Of a stretch of DNA of 64,000 bases, positions 50,482 through 59,352 are shown in pieces. This DNA comes from Streptomyces sp. NBC_01288. GTDB lineage: Bacteria > Actinomycetota > Actinomycetes > Streptomycetales > Streptomycetaceae. Position 1 is the first letter of the stretch. The number at the start of each line of letters is the position of its first letter. The position numbers and the translations under genes are program-made. The notes beneath the pieces were generated by a model. That model was not told the DNA's origin. It was given only the letters and a program-made list of their open reading frames with translations, and searched no databases. Location of the stretch: positions 8,121,001-8,185,000 of the forward strand of contig NZ_CP108427.1 in assembly GCF_035982055.1 (NCBI RefSeq), written 5' to 3'.

Positions 50482-51765
50482 GTGACCGACCAGGAGCCGT
50501 ACCTGATCATCTCCTCCGACTGCCATGCCGGACTGCCCACCGAGGAGTACCGGCCCTATCTGGACGCCCGGTTCCACCGGGACTTCGACGAGTTCCTCGC
50601 CGGACGCGACCGCCGCCGCGAGGAGATGACCCGGCTCGGCATCCGCAACGAGGCGTTCGCGGCCAAGTGGTTCCAGGACAACGAGGAAGGCCTGCGCGGG
50701 GGTTGGGACACCGCACAGCGCCTCAAGGAGCTGGACGGGGACGGGGTGGCCGCCGAGGTGGTCTTCCCGGACGCCGATGCCGTGGACAGCCAGACGGCCG
50801 CACCCTTCGGGGTCGGTCTCGGCCTTTCCGGGGACCAGGACCCGGAGTTGGGCATGGCGGGCGCGCAGGCGCACAACCGCTGGCTCGCCGACTTCGTCTC
50901 CGAGAACCCCCAACGGCACTGCGGAGTCGCCCTGTTGCCCGTGACGGCTCCTACGGGAAAGGTTGTCGCGGAGATCCACCGCGCCAAGGAGTCGGGCCTC
51001 GGCGCCCTGATGATCCCCTCCATGTGGGTCGACAAGGAGCCCTACCACGACCGCCGTTACGACCCCGTGTGGGCGGCGGCGGCCGAGTGCGGGATGCCCG
51101 TTCTCACGCACTCCGGGGCGGCGCCCCGCCACGAGTACGGCGACCATCTGGGCATCTATGTGAGCGAGGTGACCTGGTGGCCGGCCCGGCCGCTCTGGTT
51201 CCTGCTCTGGTCCGGGGTCTTCGAACGTCACCCGGGCCTCAAGTTCGGTGTGGCGGAGTCGGGTTGCTGGTGGCTGCCGAACCAGCTGTGGTTCATGGAC
51301 CGCCTCTACCTGGGCGCCCACGGCGGCAAGAAGCTCTCGCCGTTCGCGGAGCTGAAACGGCCGCCGAGCGAGTACCTCGACCGGCAGATCTTCATCTGCG
51401 CCACCAACACCAAGCGCCGAGAACTGGCCCAGCGCTATGAGATCGGCGTCGACAACATCCTCTGGGGCAGCGACTTCCCGCACCCCGAGGGCACCTGGCC
51501 CGACACGCGCGCGTGGCTGAAGCGCACCTTCCACGACATCCCGGTGGACGAGACCCGCCGCATGCTGGGCCTCGCGGCGGCGGACGCCTTCGGCTTCGAT
51601 ACGGCGGCGCTGACCCCGCTGGCCCACCGGATCGGCCCGACCCCCACCGAACTCGGCCAGCAGGACGACCAGGCGGCCGTGACGGCGTCCTGGTCGCGCT
51701 CGCGCGAGGTGGGGCGGCACTGGCTGACCGACCACGACTTCCCGGTCCTGGGGGCGACGCCATGA
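50482..51765 (+). CDS. Metal-dependent amidohydrolase, ACMSD-like (first copy)
   Basis: A 427-residue TIM-barrel hydrolase of amidohydrolase_2 type. The N-terminal SSDCHAGLP has the first metal residues (as DCH rather than HxH), with a later histidine in VLTHSGAAP and the aspartate in ILWGSDFPHPEGTWP. The family includes 2-amino-3-carboxymuconate semialdehyde decarboxylase. GTG start, ten bases after the SDR. It overlaps the next, similar gene (ATGA), so the pair may act together. Confidence 0.87.
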   Translation: MTDQEPYLIISSDCHAGLPTEEYRPYLDARFHRDFDEFLAGRDRRREEMTRLGIRNEAFAAKWFQDNEEGLRGGWDTAQRLKELDGDGVAAEVVFPDADAVDSQTAAPFGVGLGLSGDQDPELGMAGAQAHNRWLADFVSENPQRHCGVALLPVTAPTGKVVAEIHRAKESGLGALMIPSMWVDKEPYHDRRYDPVWAAAAECGMPVLTHSGAAPRHEYGDHLGIYVSEVTWWPARPLWFLLWSGVFERHPGLKFGVAESGCWWLPNQLWFMDRLYLGAHGGKKLSPFAELKRPPSEYLDRQIFICATNTKRRELAQRYEIGVDNILWGSDFPHPEGTWPDTRAWLKRTFHDIPVDETRRMLGLAAADAFGFDTAALTPLAHRIGPTPTELGQQDDQAAVTASWSRSREVGRHWLTDHDFPVLGATP

Positions 51766-53027
51766 CCTCCACGGGCTCCACGGGGTCTGTCGGTTCCGAC
51801 GGCGCGGACCGGTACACGGTCATCTCCGCGGACTGCCACGCGGGCGCCGATCTCCTGGACTACCGGCCCTACTTGGAGAAGCGGTACCACGACGAGTTCG
51901 ACGCGTGGGCGGCCGAGTATGTCAACCCGTACCAGGACCTGCTCGCCGACACGGCCGACAAGAACTGGAACTCCGGGCGGCGGATCACGGAGTTGGAGGA
52001 GGACGGGATCGTCGCGGAGGTCGTCTTCCCGAACACCATCCCGCCGTTCTTCCCGTCCGGCTCCCTGATGGCACCCGCGCCCACGGCCGAGGAGTTCCGG
52101 CGCCGTTGGGCCGGCCTGCGGGCCCACAACCGCTGGCTGGCGGACTTCTGCGCGGCCGCGCCGGGCCGACGGGCGGGTGTCTTCCAGATTCTCCTCAACG
52201 ACGTCCAGGAGGCCGTCCAGGAGATCCGGTGGGCGGTCGAGGCAGGTCTCAGGGGCGGGTTGCTGCTGCCCGGCACTCCACCCGGCTCAGGACTGCCGGA
52301 GCTGTACTCGTCGACGTACGACCCGATCTGGGCCGTCTGCGCGGAACTCGGCGTCCCCGTCAACCACCACGCGGGCTCGGCCTCCCCGCCCCTGGGCGAC
52401 GAACCGGCCGCCCGCGCGGTGTACATGGTCGAGACGACCTGGTTCTCGCACCGCGCCCTGTGGCACCTGATCTTCGGCGGCGCCTTCCGCCGTCACCCGA
52501 ACCTGAAGCTGGTCCTGACCGAGCAGGGTTCCGGCTGGATACCCGGGGTGCTCGACATGCTGGACTACTACCACGGGCGCCTGGTCGCGGCGGCGTCGAA
52601 GGCGTCGACCGCGGAGTCCAAGTTCGGCGCGGGGCTCGCCACTTCGATGGGCAAGGGTCCCTCGGAGGTATGGCGCGACAACTGCTTCGTGGGCGCCAGT
52701 TTCATGCGCCCCCATGAGGTGCCCCTGCGCGACCGCATCGGCATCGAGAAGATCATGTGGGGCAGCGACTATCCGCACGACGAGGGCACCTACCCGTACT
52801 CCAGGGAGGGCCTCCGCTTCGCCTACGCGCGCGTGCCGCGCGAGGAAGTCGCCGCCATGGTGGGCGGCAACGCGGCCCGCGTCTACGGCTTCGACCTCGA
52901 CGCCCTGGACCCGATCGCGGCGAAGGTCGGCCCCACGGTGACCGAGATCGCGGAGCCGCTCGCCGAACCGCCGGCGGGCGCGACGAGCCCGGTGTTCGCG
53001 AGAGGGGCGTCGGTACGGGTGTGGTGA
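51762..53027 (+). CDS. Metal-dependent amidohydrolase, ACMSD-like (second copy)
   Basis: A 421-residue paralogue of the preceding protein. It shows SADCHAGADLLDYRPYLEKR at the start, VNHHAGSASPP and IMWGSDYPHDEGTYPY. The N-terminus has a short STGSTGSVGSDG segment from nine-base repeats at 51768-51803. Overlap with the first copy suggests a heteromeric enzyme or sequential steps. Substrate unknown; a ring-cleavage or C-C hydrolase role would fit the family. Confidence 0.87.
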   Translation: MTSTGSTGSVGSDGADRYTVISADCHAGADLLDYRPYLEKRYHDEFDAWAAEYVNPYQDLLADTADKNWNSGRRITELEEDGIVAEVVFPNTIPPFFPSGSLMAPAPTAEEFRRRWAGLRAHNRWLADFCAAAPGRRAGVFQILLNDVQEAVQEIRWAVEAGLRGGLLLPGTPPGSGLPELYSSTYDPIWAVCAELGVPVNHHAGSASPPLGDEPAARAVYMVETTWFSHRALWHLIFGGAFRRHPNLKLVLTEQGSGWIPGVLDMLDYYHGRLVAAASKASTAESKFGAGLATSMGKGPSEVWRDNCFVGASFMRPHEVPLRDRIGIEKIMWGSDYPHDEGTYPYSREGLRFAYARVPREEVAAMVGGNAARVYGFDLDALDPIAAKVGPTVTEIAEPLAEPPAGATSPVFARGASVRVW

Positions 53028-53051
53028 GGCCCGGGGTGGAATCCTCCGGGG

Positions 53052-53771
53052 GTGACTGAAACCAACGGCGAGTCCCACTCCGAGGCCCACGGCGGCAGCC
53101 TCGGTTCCCGGCTGAACTGGCTGCGGGCCGCGGTCCTCGGCGCGAACGACGGCATCCTGTCGACCGCCGGTCTCGTCGTCGGCGTGGCCGGTGCCACGTC
53201 CGACCGCTCGGCGCTGCTGACGGCCGGCCTTGCGGGTCTCCTCGCCGGCTCCATGTCGATGGCGGCGGGGGAGTACGTGTCCGTATCGACGCAGCGCGAC
53301 TCCGAGAAGGCCGCGCTGGCCATGGAGAAGCGCGAGCTGAAGGAGCAACCCGAGGCCGAACTGGAGGAGTTGACCGAACTCCTCCAGGACCGCGGCCTGA
53401 CCCGCGACGTGGCCAGGGAAGCGGCCGTCCAGCTCACGGAACGCGACGCCCTGCGCGCCCACGCCAGCGTGGAGCTCGGCATCGACCCCGACGACCTCAC
53501 CAACCCCTGGCACGCGGCCTGGGCGAGCTTCCTGTCCTTCACGGCCGGCGCCCTGCTGCCCCTCCTGGCGATCGTCCTGCCCCCGGCCGACTGGCGCCTC
53601 GGCGTCACCGTCGTCTCGTCCCTGGCCGCTCTCGTCTTCACCGGCTGGACCAGCGCCCGCCTCGGCGCGGCCGACCCGAAGCTCGCGATCGTACGGAACG
53701 TGGCCGGGGGAGCGCTGGCGATGGCGGTGACGTATGTGGCGGGGACACTGTTGGGGGCTGCGGGAGCGTGA
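53052..53771 (+). CDS. VIT/CCC1 family iron or manganese transporter
   Basis: A 239-residue membrane protein with the VIT signature WLRAAVLGANDGILSTAGLVVG, the LLAGSMSMAAGEYVSVSTQRDSE loop and an amphipathic EKRELKEQPEAELEEL helix that binds metal in relatives. It has about five membrane helices. GTG at 53052 was used. It follows the amidohydrolase pair by 24 bases and precedes a hairpin terminator, so it may be in the same transcript though unrelated by function. Confidence 0.9.
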   Translation: MTETNGESHSEAHGGSLGSRLNWLRAAVLGANDGILSTAGLVVGVAGATSDRSALLTAGLAGLLAGSMSMAAGEYVSVSTQRDSEKAALAMEKRELKEQPEAELEELTELLQDRGLTRDVAREAAVQLTERDALRAHASVELGIDPDDLTNPWHAAWASFLSFTAGALLPLLAIVLPPADWRLGVTVVSSLAALVFTGWTSARLGAADPKLAIVRNVAGGALAMAVTYVAGTLLGAAGA

Positions 53772-53785
53772 CCGGTTGGGTGACC

Positions 53786-53806
53786 TGTTGGCGGAGATCG
53801 CCAACA
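53786..53806 (+). terminator. Hairpin terminator after the VIT gene
   Basis: TGTTGGCG-GAGAT-CGCCAACA, eight pairs with a five-base loop, 14 bases after the VIT stop. It ends the ADC-SDR-amidohydrolase-VIT unit. Confidence 0.65.
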
Positions 53807-53883
53807 AGCAAGCGCGTACCCCAGGTAATACTTGTGGGTAACAACGTCTAGGCGTGGCCGATTCGCGGTTTTACGGTTCATCC

Positions 53884-54762
53884 ATGCCGAACCTGCCCGA
53901 TGCCGTGCTCTGGTCGATACCCGCCTTCGTGCTGCTCACCGTGATCGAGATGATCAGCGTGCGCGTCCATCCCGACGAGGACGCGGCGGGCTACGAGACG
54001 AAGGACGCCGTCACGAGCGTCGGCATGGGGCTCGGGAGCCTCGTCTTCGACTTCCTCTGGAAGATCCCGATCGTCGCGGTCTACACGGCGATCTACGAAC
54101 TCACCCCGCTGCGCGTGCCCGTCCTGTGGTGGACGATCCCGCTGATGCTGCTCGGACAGGACTTCTTCTACTACTGGTCCCACCGCGGCCACCACGTCAT
54201 CCGCATCCTGTGGGCCTGCCACGTCGTCCACCACTCCAGCCGCAGGTTCAACCTCACCACGGCCCTGCGCCAGCCCTGGACGACCCTCACGGTATGGCCG
54301 TTCTACGTCCCGCTCATCGCTCTGGGCGTGCATCCCGCGGCACTGGCGTTCTGCTCCTCGGCGAACCTCGTCTACCAGTTCTGGATCCACACCGAGCGGA
54401 TCGACCGCATGCCCCGCTGGTTTGAATTCGTCTTCAATACCCCGTCCCACCACCGGGTCCACCACGCCTCCCAGGGCGGCTACCTGGACCGCAACTTCGG
54501 CGGCATCCTCATCGTCTGGGACCGGCTCTTCGGGTCCTTCGTGCCGGAGGTTGAGCGGCCCGTCTACGGGTTGACCAAGAACATCAACACGTTCAACCCG
54601 ATCAAGGTGGCCACCCATGAGTACGCCGCCATCGCCAAGGACCTGAAGGCGGCGACCAGTTGGCGCGAGCGCGTGGGGCGCGTGTTCCGGGGACCGGGCT
54701 GGCAGCCGGTGCCCGCCCCGGAGCAGGGCGTCCCGGCCGCCGAGGAGACCGCGGCCGCGTGA
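53884..54762 (+). CDS. Sterol desaturase/fatty acid hydroxylase superfamily protein (AGMO-like candidate)
   Basis: A 292-residue integral membrane di-iron enzyme. Histidine boxes are HRGHH (100-104), HVVHHS (113-118) and the pair HH 189-190 with HH 193-194 (TPSHHRVHHAS), the superfamily's iron ligands. Four or more membrane helices surround them. The superfamily hydroxylates lipids and includes alkylglycerol monooxygenase, which cleaves ether lipids. ATG at 53884 was chosen; GTG at 53854 is possible. It overlaps a lysoplasmalogenase gene (GTGA), which supports an ether-lipid role. Confidence 0.9.
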   Translation: MPNLPDAVLWSIPAFVLLTVIEMISVRVHPDEDAAGYETKDAVTSVGMGLGSLVFDFLWKIPIVAVYTAIYELTPLRVPVLWWTIPLMLLGQDFFYYWSHRGHHVIRILWACHVVHHSSRRFNLTTALRQPWTTLTVWPFYVPLIALGVHPAALAFCSSANLVYQFWIHTERIDRMPRWFEFVFNTPSHHRVHHASQGGYLDRNFGGILIVWDRLFGSFVPEVERPVYGLTKNINTFNPIKVATHEYAAIAKDLKAATSWRERVGRVFRGPGWQPVPAPEQGVPAAEETAAA

Positions 54763-55466
54763 ACCCACGTACCGCACGCCCGGCCGTCTCCCGCGCGCTC
54801 CTGACCGTCTTCGCCCTGGCCGCCTTCCTGGACCTGCTGTCGCTCGCCGTCGGCTACGACCCCGGCCACACCGTCACCAAGCCCCTCCTGATGCCGCTCC
54901 TCGCCGGGTACGCGGCCCTGCGCGGCGCACCCCGGCTCCTCGTCGCCGCGCTCCTCCTCGGCTGGGGCGGCGACACCCTGCTGCTCTCCGACGCCGACCC
55001 CGCCTTCCTCGCGGGCATGGCCTGCTTCGCGGCCGGCCACCTCTGCTACCTCGCGCTCTTCGGGACGTACGGCGGCCCGAAACGTGTTCCACGCGTGCGT
55101 GCCGGTCTGCTCGTCGCCGGGTACGCCGTCGCCCTTGCCCTCACCGTCACGCTGCTGTGGCCCGACCTCCCGGCGGACCTGCGCGTGCCCGTGGCCGGCT
55201 ACAGCGCCCTCCTGACGGCCATGGCGTGCGCCGCGGCTGCCCGGCTCGGCCTCGTCGCCGGGCTCGGCGGGGCGCTCTTCATGGTCTCCGACACCCTCAT
55301 CGCGACCGGGGTCGCCGACTGGCCGCAGCCACCCAGGCCCGACGTCTGGATCATGCTGACGTACGTCGCCGCACAGTTCCTGCTGGTCCAGGGCATGCTC
55401 GGCACCCTCGCCGAGCGCCGCGCACCGGCGGCGGCGTACCGTGAAGTGCGCTCGACCACCCCCTGA
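54759..55466 (+). CDS. YhhN/TMEM86 family protein, probable lysoplasmalogenase
   Basis: A 235-residue protein with about eight membrane helices. Conserved YhhN positions are seen: KPLLMPLLAGYA, LLLGWGGDTLLLSD, FAAGHLCYLALF and GGALFMVSDTLIA. The aspartates in GGDTLLL and SDTLIA are the likely active-site acids. The family hydrolyses the vinyl-ether bond of lysoplasmalogens, releasing a fatty aldehyde. The GTG start overlaps the preceding stop. Confidence 0.88.
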   Translation: MNPRTARPAVSRALLTVFALAAFLDLLSLAVGYDPGHTVTKPLLMPLLAGYAALRGAPRLLVAALLLGWGGDTLLLSDADPAFLAGMACFAAGHLCYLALFGTYGGPKRVPRVRAGLLVAGYAVALALTVTLLWPDLPADLRVPVAGYSALLTAMACAAAARLGLVAGLGGALFMVSDTLIATGVADWPQPPRPDVWIMLTYVAAQFLLVQGMLGTLAERRAPAAAYREVRSTTP

Positions 55467-55508
55467 GCGCACCGCACCCGCACACCCGCGACGAGAAGGA
55501 CCCTCGCC

Positions 55509-56555
55509 ATGCGCGCCACCACCATCCACGCCCCGTTCGACATGCGCGTGGAGGACGTCCCTGAGCCTCTGGTGCAGCTGCCCACCGACGCGGTGGTCCG
55601 GGTGCTGCGGGCCTGCATCTGCGGCAGCGACCTGTGGGCGTACCGCGGTGAGTCGGCCCGGCAGCCGGGGCAGCGCATCGGGCACGAGTTCCTCGGGATC
55701 GTGGAGGAGACCGGCTCCGAGGTGAACGGCGTCAGGACCGGTGACCTCGTGGTCGCGCCCTTCATGTGGTCCGACGGCGTCTGCGACTACTGCCGCGAGG
55801 GCCTCACCACCTCCTGCGTGCACGGCGGCTTCTGGGGCGCCGTGGGCTACGACGGCGGCCAGGGCGAGGCGGTACGCGTGCCCTTCGCCGACGGCACCCT
55901 CGTACGGCTGCCGAAGGAGGCGGCCTCCGACGACCACCTGCTGTCCGCGCTGCTGACCCTGTCCGACGTCATGGGCACCGGCCACCACGCCGCCCTCGGT
56001 GCGGGCGTCCGCAAGGGCGCCACTGTCGCCGTCGTGGGCGACGGAGCGGTCGGCCTGTGCGCCGTGCTCGCCGCCAAGCGCCTCGGCGCCGAGCGGATCA
56101 TCGCGCTCGGCCGCCACGAGGTGCGCACGGACATCGCCCGCCGCTTCGGCGCCACCGACGTCGTCGCCGCACGCGGTGAGGACGCCGTCGCGGCCGTCCG
56201 CGAACTCACCCGCGGCCAGGGCGCACACGCCGTCGTCGAGGCCGTCGGCACCGAGCAGTCCATGCGGACGGCCGTCGGCATCGCGCGCGACGGCGGCGCG
56301 ATCGGCTTCGTCGGCGTACCGCACGGCAGCGGCACGGGCCTCGACCTCGGGGTCATGTTCGACCGGAACATCGCGCTGCGCGGCGGGGTCGCACCGGTCC
56401 GCACGTACATCCCGGAGCTGCTGCCGGACATCCTGGACGGCACGATCGACCCCTCGCCCGTCTTCGACCTGACGGTCAGCCTGGAGGGCGTGCCCGACGG
56501 CTACAAGGCGATGGACGAGCGCACGGCCCTGAAGGTCCTGGTCACGAACAGTTGA
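55509..56555 (+). CDS. Zinc-dependent medium-chain alcohol dehydrogenase
   Basis: A 348-residue MDR enzyme. Catalytic zinc ligands are in ACICGSDLWAY and GHEFLGIV; the structural zinc site is CDYCREGLTTSC; the cofactor fold follows with VVGDGAVGLCAV. It would interconvert an alcohol and aldehyde with NAD(P). GAAGGA precedes the ATG. Only 42 bases separate it from the lysoplasmalogenase gene, so it may process the aldehyde made there. Confidence 0.92.
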   Translation: MRATTIHAPFDMRVEDVPEPLVQLPTDAVVRVLRACICGSDLWAYRGESARQPGQRIGHEFLGIVEETGSEVNGVRTGDLVVAPFMWSDGVCDYCREGLTTSCVHGGFWGAVGYDGGQGEAVRVPFADGTLVRLPKEAASDDHLLSALLTLSDVMGTGHHAALGAGVRKGATVAVVGDGAVGLCAVLAAKRLGAERIIALGRHEVRTDIARRFGATDVVAARGEDAVAAVRELTRGQGAHAVVEAVGTEQSMRTAVGIARDGGAIGFVGVPHGSGTGLDLGVMFDRNIALRGGVAPVRTYIPELLPDILDGTIDPSPVFDLTVSLEGVPDGYKAMDERTALKVLVTNS

Positions 56556-56590
56556 TCAACTATTGATCGATGGATTGATCGCCTGATCGG

Positions 56591-57601
56591 TCAATGCCAG
56601 CGGATCGGCACCGGCAATGCCGTCAACAGTCCGGAGATCCCGACCACCACCCCCAGGGCGACGACCTCCGCCCGCGCGGGTGAGCACGCGGTCAGCGGAT
56701 CGGTGGCCCGCCGCAGCCTGGAGCGCGCCCACAGCGCCATTACGGCGACGGCGGCGACGAGGATCACCTTCGCGAGCAGGGTGCGCCCGTACGCCGTCGT
56801 CGTCAGCTGGTCCAGGATCGTGCCGGCCGGCATCCGGCGCAGCGAACTCCACACGCCTGTGGCGGTGATCGCGGCGAGCAGTACGGCCGCCACGCGCGCG
56901 TAGAGCCCCAACAACGCGGCCCCCGCCTCGGTACCCCGCCACTGCCGCAACGTCCGCAGCACGTGCAGCAGACCGCCCACCCACAGCGCCGCGCACGTCA
57001 GGTGCACCAGGGTCAGTTCGGAGCCGACCAGGGGGCTGTGCTCGCTCGCCGGGTGCACCCGCAGCGCCTCCGCGAGGACCACGGCGGCCAGGGGCCACAC
57101 CAGGAGGCCGGGTCTGCGCGACCGGGCGCACAGGGCCGCCACGGCGAACGCGTTGACCTCCAGGAGCGCCAACTCGCCGTCCCGGGACCGGTAGAGCCCG
57201 CCGACGTCGATCTGGGCGAGGCTGTGCGGCACGAGGTTGCCGGTCGCCACGACCGACGCGAGCCCCAGCGCGGCGACGAAACCGGCACCGGCCGCGTACA
57301 GGGCCCAGCTGCGGGGGCCGTTCGGGGGAGCGCCGGGCACGGTACGCGCCAGCCGGTTCACGAACAGCTCGCCCAGGGGGACGCACAGCGCGCCGAACAG
57401 CACCGCCCGCAGCAGCGCGATGCCGCCCACGCCGGGCGCGGCCGCCTCCCCGGTGTCGTGTAGCGCGGCGGCCGGGCCGAGCAGGGATATCAGCGCGGCG
57501 AGCACCACCAGGGCCAGTACGGCGACAGCCCGACGCGGACCGGGGCGCCGCCCGGAGCCGCTCGTGTCGTCCACTTCGACAGTCGGTCGTATCAAGGTCA
57601 C
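56591..57601 (-). CDS. CopD family copper resistance membrane protein
   Basis: A 336-residue protein with about eight membrane helices and a short polar N-terminus. The CopD domain is marked by HLTCAALWVGGLLHVL and later GRTLLAKVILVAAVAVMALW. CopD proteins move copper across the membrane, sometimes with CopC. No CopC is visible nearby. GTG at 57601 was chosen because the membrane part starts shortly after it; the frame stays open upstream to 58039. It converges with the ADH gene across a TTGATC-rich gap. Confidence 0.85.
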   Translation of the reverse strand: MTLIRPTVEVDDTSGSGRRPGPRRAVAVLALVVLAALISLLGPAAALHDTGEAAAPGVGGIALLRAVLFGALCVPLGELFVNRLARTVPGAPPNGPRSWALYAAGAGFVAALGLASVVATGNLVPHSLAQIDVGGLYRSRDGELALLEVNAFAVAALCARSRRPGLLVWPLAAVVLAEALRVHPASEHSPLVGSELTLVHLTCAALWVGGLLHVLRTLRQWRGTEAGAALLGLYARVAAVLLAAITATGVWSSLRRMPAGTILDQLTTTAYGRTLLAKVILVAAVAVMALWARSRLRRATDPLTACSPARAEVVALGVVVGISGLLTALPVPIRWH

Positions 57602-57701
57602 CCCAAGATCTTCACCAGCCGCCACATAACCGGGCAAGTGCAACAAAACGACCGACGGAACGGCATTCCGCTCATAGGTACGTTTCCGCCCGACCCCCGC
57701 A

Positions 57702-59336
57702 TCAAGCCCAACGAGCCGGGTCCGTGCCCCAACGCCCCGGCGGCCGCGCCCAGTTCGTGGGCCCACCGACGAACGACACCGGCGACAGGGCGTGCCGCAG
57801 CCGCCCGATATCGCTGTCCGTCTCGACGAGCCAGGCATCGGGCTGGTTGTACGCCGTCCCGTGCTGGCCGTCTGCGGTTCCGCCGCGTTCGTGTGCCGCC
57901 GGGCCTTGCTCGTCCGCGGTCCCGTCCCGCCCGTGTGCCGCCGGGCCGCTCGCGTACGCGGCCCCACGGCGCTGGTCCGCCGCCCCGTCCTGCTCGTCGG
58001 TCGCCCGGAGCTGCCCCTGTGCCGCCGCGTCGCTGGCAAACACCGCCCCGCCGTGTTCTTCCGCCGCCCGGCCCTGCCCGTTCCCGCGCGCCGTTCCCGT
58101 CACCGTCCCGTCGGCCACCGCCTCTCCCCGCTCACCCCCGTCCGCCGTCAGCCACGCCGCGGTCCGTGCGAGCGCCAGCCGCAGGGCGATGCCGCGACCG
58201 TGCTCCGACTGTTCCGTCACCGCTCGCAGCACCGCCCCCGCCAGCAGATACCCGGTCCCGTGATCGAGGGCCTGTGCGGGCAGCGCGCCGGGCTGCCCCG
58301 GCGCCCCCTCGATCGCCGCGATGCCGGTGGCGACCTGCACCAGGCTGTCGAACCCCCGCCGGTCACCCCAGGGCCCGTACGCGCCCCACGCCGACAACTG
58401 GGCCACGATCCCCCCGGGCCGACGGTCGGCCAGCGCCTCGGGGGAGAGCCCGAACCGGTCCAGAGCGCCCGGCCGATACCCGGTGACGACCACGTCCGCC
58501 CGCGCGAGCAACTCCTCGAAGGCCCGTCGGTCGGAGGACAGTCCGAGGTCCAGCCGGGTCGACCGCTTCCCGAAACCGGTGTCCCCGTGCGCGTCCGGAT
58601 CCTCGGGCAGCTGCGGGGCGTCCACGCGCAGCACGTCCGCGCCCAGCAGGGCCAGCGTCCGCGTGGCGATCGGCCCCGCGATGACCCGGGTCAGGTCGAG
58701 CACGCGCAGCCCGGCGGCAGGCAGCAACGGGTCGCCGTCGAGCGCCGGGAGCACACGCGCGCGTGCGGTGCCGAGCCGCTCACGCTCGACGAGCGGACGC
58801 CGGGCCACCGCGACCCCCTGTGCGTGCGCGGCCCACTCCTCCGCCGTCCGCAGCGTGACCGCGAGGCCCCCGGCGCCGTAGACGGTCTCCTCCACCTCCG
58901 GTGCGGACCGCTCGGCGAGCGTCTTGGCCACGTCCTCCACCGACGCGCCGCCCGGCAGCTTCAACGCGTCCAGCAGCCGCGCCCGGTGGTGCGGATAGTT
59001 CGCGTGGGTGCGGACCCAGCCGTCGGCCGTCCGCCAGAACCGCGACAGCGGCGCGAAACCGACCGGCGCCCGCCCGTCGATCAACAGATGCCGCTCACTG
59101 ACGAACGCCGTCGCTACGGCCCCGTCGTCCACCCGCACCCCGGGCACCTCCGTCAGCCCGGCCCGCCGCGCCCCCAACTCGGCGGCGGCCAGCGCGCACG
59201 CCCCCACACAGGCCCGCGCCAACTCCCGTACGGGAAGCCGCGCTTCGAGCGCCCCCTGACGCGTGACGGTCGAGACGTGCGGGACCAGAGCGGGATCGCC
59301 GCCCAGGGCGGCCCATGCCATCTTGATGTCGGTCAT
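57702..59336 (-). CDS. CaiB/BaiF family CoA transferase with low-complexity insert
   Basis: A 544-residue class III CoA transferase. Residues 1-200 form an extra N-terminal region; the CaiB core starts at LRVLDLTRVIAGPIATR (210-226) and has the catalytic aspartate in ALDHGTGYLLAGA (D358). Residues about 402-498 are an Ala/Gly/Asp/Glu/His-rich insert of repeated AAHGRDGTADEQG-like units. The C-terminus GRLRHALSPVSFVGGPTNW resumes normal sequence. A palindromic operator candidate lies 17 bases upstream. The acyl substrate is unknown. Confidence 0.87.
   Translation of the reverse strand: MTDIKMAWAALGGDPALVPHVSTVTRQGALEARLPVRELARACVGACALAAAELGARRAGLTEVPGVRVDDGAVATAFVSERHLLIDGRAPVGFAPLSRFWRTADGWVRTHANYPHHRARLLDALKLPGGASVEDVAKTLAERSAPEVEETVYGAGGLAVTLRTAEEWAAHAQGVAVARRPLVERERLGTARARVLPALDGDPLLPAAGLRVLDLTRVIAGPIATRTLALLGADVLRVDAPQLPEDPDAHGDTGFGKRSTRLDLGLSSDRRAFEELLARADVVVTGYRPGALDRFGLSPEALADRRPGGIVAQLSAWGAYGPWGDRRGFDSLVQVATGIAAIEGAPGQPGALPAQALDHGTGYLLAGAVLRAVTEQSEHGRGIALRLALARTAAWLTADGGERGEAVADGTVTGTARGNGQGRAAEEHGGAVFASDAAAQGQLRATDEQDGAADQRRGAAYASGPAAHGRDGTADEQGPAAHERGGTADGQHGTAYNQPDAWLVETDSDIGRLRHALSPVSFVGGPTNWARPPGRWGTDPARWA
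57843..58133. repeat. Degenerate repeat insert within the CoA transferase gene
   Basis: This stretch codes for the low-complexity insert. On the plus strand GTGTGCCGCCGGGCC, CTGCTCGTC and CCGTCC motifs recur in loosely spaced units of 36 to 48 bases. It is in frame and its neighbours are normal domain sequence. Confidence 0.7.
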
Positions 59337-59352
59337 GATTTAACTATGCAGT

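Noticed and set aside
54564..56324. 586-codon minus-strand frame opposite the lysoplasmalogenase and alcohol dehydrogenase genes
   Set aside because: Antisense shadow; the plus-strand genes have full motifs and coupled starts.
56551..56595. TTGATC-rich segment between the alcohol dehydrogenase and copD as an operator array
   Set aside because: It lies between two convergent stops, includes the GTTGATCAAC palindrome at a stop codon, and is better read as terminator or chance repeats.
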